Below, in pieces: positions 48,811 through 49,174 of a stretch of DNA of 49,174 nucleotides. The translations under genes and the position numbers were made by a program. The DNA is taken from positions 1 through 49,174 of the forward strand of contig CAJNAR010000055.1 of the NCBI GenBank assembly GCA_905220665.1. The letters are read 5' to 3'. Source of the DNA: Albugo candida. Its lineage: Eukaryota; Oomycota; Peronosporomycetes; Albuginales; Albuginaceae. Numbering within the stretch: the first letter of the stretch is position 1; each line of letters begins with the position of its first letter. The notes under the pieces were generated by a model that had not been told where the DNA came from, ran no database searches, and saw only the letters and a program-made list of their open reading frames with translations.

Positions 48811-49174
48811 CTATTTATAGTGCGTATAATTGATATTCGAGGAGAAAGATCAAAAAGAATGCTAATATAGAGACAATTTGGTTCCTTTCGTTCATTTCTC
48901 ATCCAGCACTCGAGTTTCTCAGTTTGTCGTTTCTGACTTCTGATAGTGATTCCTTCAAAAAAGATGCCTTCCTTTACGTAAAATCTTAGCAGATACTTTT
49001 GCTGCGCGAATACTACTTTCCTACGATTTTGTCGCCAAAAATGCTCCGTGGGAAACCGGATTGGTGAAAACTGGCAAATATAGCTCAATAGAGAATCGGT
49101 TGTGGTCAATGCATTAACTTTATGTTCATTACCTCTATGTTCGGTTTTTGTACTGGTGTAATTTGTAGCAAAGA
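48811..49174 (+). repeat. Partial monomer at right edge (p1 to about p363)
   Basis: CGAGGAGAAAGATC has one A fewer than other copies. It has AAAAAA, the long site with a type c box, GGTGAAAAC (shared with #45) and GCTCAA. The T-run is GTTCGGTTTTTG, one T short. The sequence ends inside the copy just before the CT tract, so the array continues. Confidence 0.95.

Larger units (their letters stand above)
1..49174 (+). repeat. Satellite DNA array, ~597-bp monomer, 82 head-to-tail starts
   Basis: CTATTTATAG (p1 of each copy; one copy reads CTATTTAAAG) recurs at 453, 1050, 1647, 2245, 2842, 3439, 4036, 4632, 5229, 5825, 6423, 7020, 7618, 8216, 8814, 9411, 10008, 10606, 11204, 11802, 12399, 12995, 13587, 14183, 14781, 15379, 15977, 16575, 17172, 17772, 18370, 18966, 19563, 20155, 20752, 21350, 21947, 22544, 23136, 23733, 24331, 24928, 25526, 26124, 26721, 27319, 27917, 28514, 29112, 29709, 30307, 30905, 31501, 32097, 32693, 33290, 33887, 34484, 35082, 35676, 36273, 36870, 37467, 38064, 38661, 39258, 39855, 40452, 41049, 41646, 42244, 42842, 43440, 44037, 44635, 45232, 45829, 46426, 47023, 47621, 48219 and 48811. 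Of 81 spacings, 38 are 597, 29 are 598, eight are 596, four are 592, one is 594 and one is 600. No copy is inverted and no other sequence interrupts the array. The +1 copies carry either a longer site near p220 or an extra G in the p333 T-run. Confidence 0.98.

Noticed and set aside
1..49174. CRISPR array or bacterial repeat locus
   Set aside because: Repeats are contiguous with no spacers, the unit is 597 bp, and there are no cas-like genes.
1..49174. Tandem 5S rDNA, snRNA or histone gene cluster
   Set aside because: A 597-bp unit would suit 5S rDNA, but I find no 5S internal control region, no tRNA-like A and B boxes (GGTTCGTGATG only partly resembles a B box) and no recognisable RNA gene or histone frame.
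1..49174. Tandem transposon or retroelement copies
   Set aside because: No terminal inverted repeats, long terminal repeats, target-site duplications or transposase/reverse transcriptase motifs; the repeat is seamless head-to-tail.
1..49174. Assembly artefact (one repeat collapsed or cloned in silico)
   Set aside because: Copies differ by structured, linked alleles with local clusters and graded relatedness, which an artificial repetition would not produce. The 2345-3848 and #22/#38 identities still deserve read-level checks.

Overview
The whole 49,174-base window is one uninterrupted head-to-tail satellite DNA array on a single strand orientation. It holds 82 starts of a monomer of about 597 bp (81 complete copies plus a partial copy at each edge). 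Both edges cut through a monomer, so the array extends beyond the window on both sides. I see no unique sequence, no transposon, no rRNA or tRNA gene and no convincing protein gene. A long homogeneous array with higher-order structure points to eukaryotic heterochromatin (centromeric, pericentromeric or subtelomeric). Hand-counting one copy gives about 38-39% G+C and 25 CpG, roughly the number expected by chance. That argues against a genome with strong CpG depletion such as a vertebrate and mildly favours an invertebrate or another weakly methylated genome. I cannot name the species or the satellite family.

I number copies #1 to #82 from 453 and set monomer position p1 at the C of CTATTTATAG. 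Most of the monomer is nearly invariant. Variation sits at about ten sites, each with two to five recurrent alleles: p28-32 (GCAGG, CGAGG or GGAGG); p97 (A or G); p131/p139; p149; a 1-bp length site near p220; a G/C-rich box at p234-250 (types a to e); an alternative 'h2' block at about p287-325; a T-run at p329-343; p394-397; and a linked block at p501-534 (K1, K2, K3). Copies are shuffled mosaics of these alleles, as expected from unequal crossing-over and gene conversion.

Layout: 1-5,228 is a GCAGG subfamily with a recent 597-bp duplication (copies #4-#6). 5,229-15,976 is mostly CGAGG copies, with dimer-like alternation at 9,411-11,801. 15,977-19,562 is a three-copy higher-order repeat made twice. 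A trio containing an unusual 592-bp monomer occurs at 12,399-14,182 and again at 21,947-23,732, as part of a partial 16-copy (about 9.55 kb) superperiod. 31,501-36,272 and 39,855-44,036 are related by a 14-copy (about 8.36 kb) superperiod and contain an alternating two-copy unit. Some alleles are private to parts of the array (K3 only left of about 27.9 kb; the h2 block only in the outer parts).

The most interesting local signal is the p234-250 box. In four copies it matches the 17-bp mammalian CENP-B box consensus at 15 of 17 positions, and it is the most polymorphic segment of the monomer. A second is a + strand open frame of about 53 codons, starting at an ATG and preceded by a polypyrimidine tract, present in nearly every copy. 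Its substitutions are mostly amino-acid-changing, so it looks like a fossil or chance frame, not a functional gene.
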